From Actinomycetota bacterium (GTDB lineage: Bacteria; Actinomycetota; Actinomycetes; S36-B12; CAIYMF01): a stretch of DNA of 6,299 bases. Location of the stretch: NCBI GenBank assembly GCA_009699025.1, contig WLOZ01000123.1:1-6299 (forward strand), read 5' to 3'. A program made the translations under genes and the position numbers. The notes beneath the pieces are model-generated. The model ran no database searches. It saw nothing but the letters and a program-made list of their open reading frames with translations, and was not told the DNA's origin. Below are positions 6,190 through 6,299 of this stretch, in pieces (position 1 is the stretch's first letter; each line of letters opens with the position of its first letter).

Positions 6190-6205
6190 GTTCCGCCCGC
6201 GGAAC
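6190..6205. promoter_or_regulatory. Perfect 7-bp inverted repeat, candidate operator in the divergent region
   Basis: GTTCCGC-CC-GCGGAAC is a perfect palindrome of 7-bp arms with a 2-nt spacer. It lies between the divergent starts at 6169 (minus) and 6283 (plus). The TTCCG/CGGAA arms resemble operators of several IclR-family regulators, which often control aromatic-catabolic genes, but the family assignment is a guess. No regulator gene is in the window, unless the truncated plus-strand gene is one. Confidence 0.5.
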
Positions 6206-6235
6206 ATCCGGACCACTACGCCCGGCAGCGCCCGC

Positions 6236-6241
6236 TACATT
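6236..6241 (+). promoter_or_regulatory. Possible -10 element for the rightward gene at the window end
   Basis: TACATT fits the TANNNT pattern and would start a transcript near 6248, leaving a leader of about 35 nt that contains the GAGGAG ribosome site. No matching -35 is seen, so the call is weak. Confidence 0.25.
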
Positions 6242-6282
6242 CCAGTGACACCATCGAACGCTGACCCAACGAGGAGTGCCCC

Positions 6283-6299
6283 ATGACTGACACCTCCCA
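6283..6299 (+). CDS. Start of a plus-strand gene, truncated by the window end
   Basis: ATG at 6283 is preceded by GAGGAG (6271-6276) with a 6-nt spacer, a good ribosome site. Only five full codons are present (MTDTS), so nothing can be said about the product. It is divergent from the dehydrogenase operon and shares the 113-nt control region containing the 6190-6205 inverted repeat; a regulator of the operon or another pathway enzyme are both plausible. Confidence 0.55.

Noticed and set aside
5303..6286. A 327-codon plus-strand open frame opposite the alcohol dehydrogenase.
   Set aside because: It covers the whole dehydrogenase and the divergent control region, has H/R/G-rich composition without motifs, and ends inside the better-supported start at 6283.

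Overview
This is a GC-rich window with strongly G/C-biased third codon positions. It carries a DUF222-HNH (13E12-repeat type) protein, a family typical of Actinomycetes, and its promoter matches mycobacterial-type DNA-damage elements. At least two genes look leaderless. Together these point to a high-GC actinobacterium; the genus cannot be read from the sequence.

Layout. (1) Positions 1-2143, minus strand: two tandem, clearly paralogous FUSC-family integral membrane proteins. They overlap by 4 bp (GTGA), and the second is cut by the window edge at its C-terminus. (2) Positions 2144-2306: a divergent control region. Facing right is a near-consensus PafBC (RecA-independent DNA-damage) promoter, followed directly by a near-consensus LexA/SOS box that overlaps the start codon of the DUF222-HNH gene. 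(3) Positions 2307-3674, plus strand: the DUF222-HNH gene, with a 12-bp in-frame tandem repeat near its 5' end. (4) Positions 3721-4197, minus strand: a PhnB-like VOC-superfamily protein, convergent with the HNH gene and apparently leaderless. (5) Positions 4249-6169, minus strand: a compact operon of Zn-dependent alcohol dehydrogenase, an unrecognised 47-residue small ORF (4986-5129), and a 2-keto-4-pentenoate hydratase/FAH-fold enzyme. The small ORF shares bases with both neighbours (GTGA upstream, TGATG downstream). (6) Positions 6170-6282: a divergent region with a perfect 7-bp inverted repeat, then the first codons of a plus-strand gene that leaves the window.

The dehydrogenase, small ORF and hydratase are probably co-translated and could serve catabolism of an aromatic compound or 2-oxo acid through a meta-cleavage-like route; this is inference from enzyme families. 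The FUSC pair may export aromatic or other organic acids, but nothing in the sequence ties it to that operon. The DUF222-HNH gene appears to be an independent DNA-damage-inducible unit. The points most worth following up are the compound PafBC + LexA + leaderless start arrangement and the overlooked small ORF.
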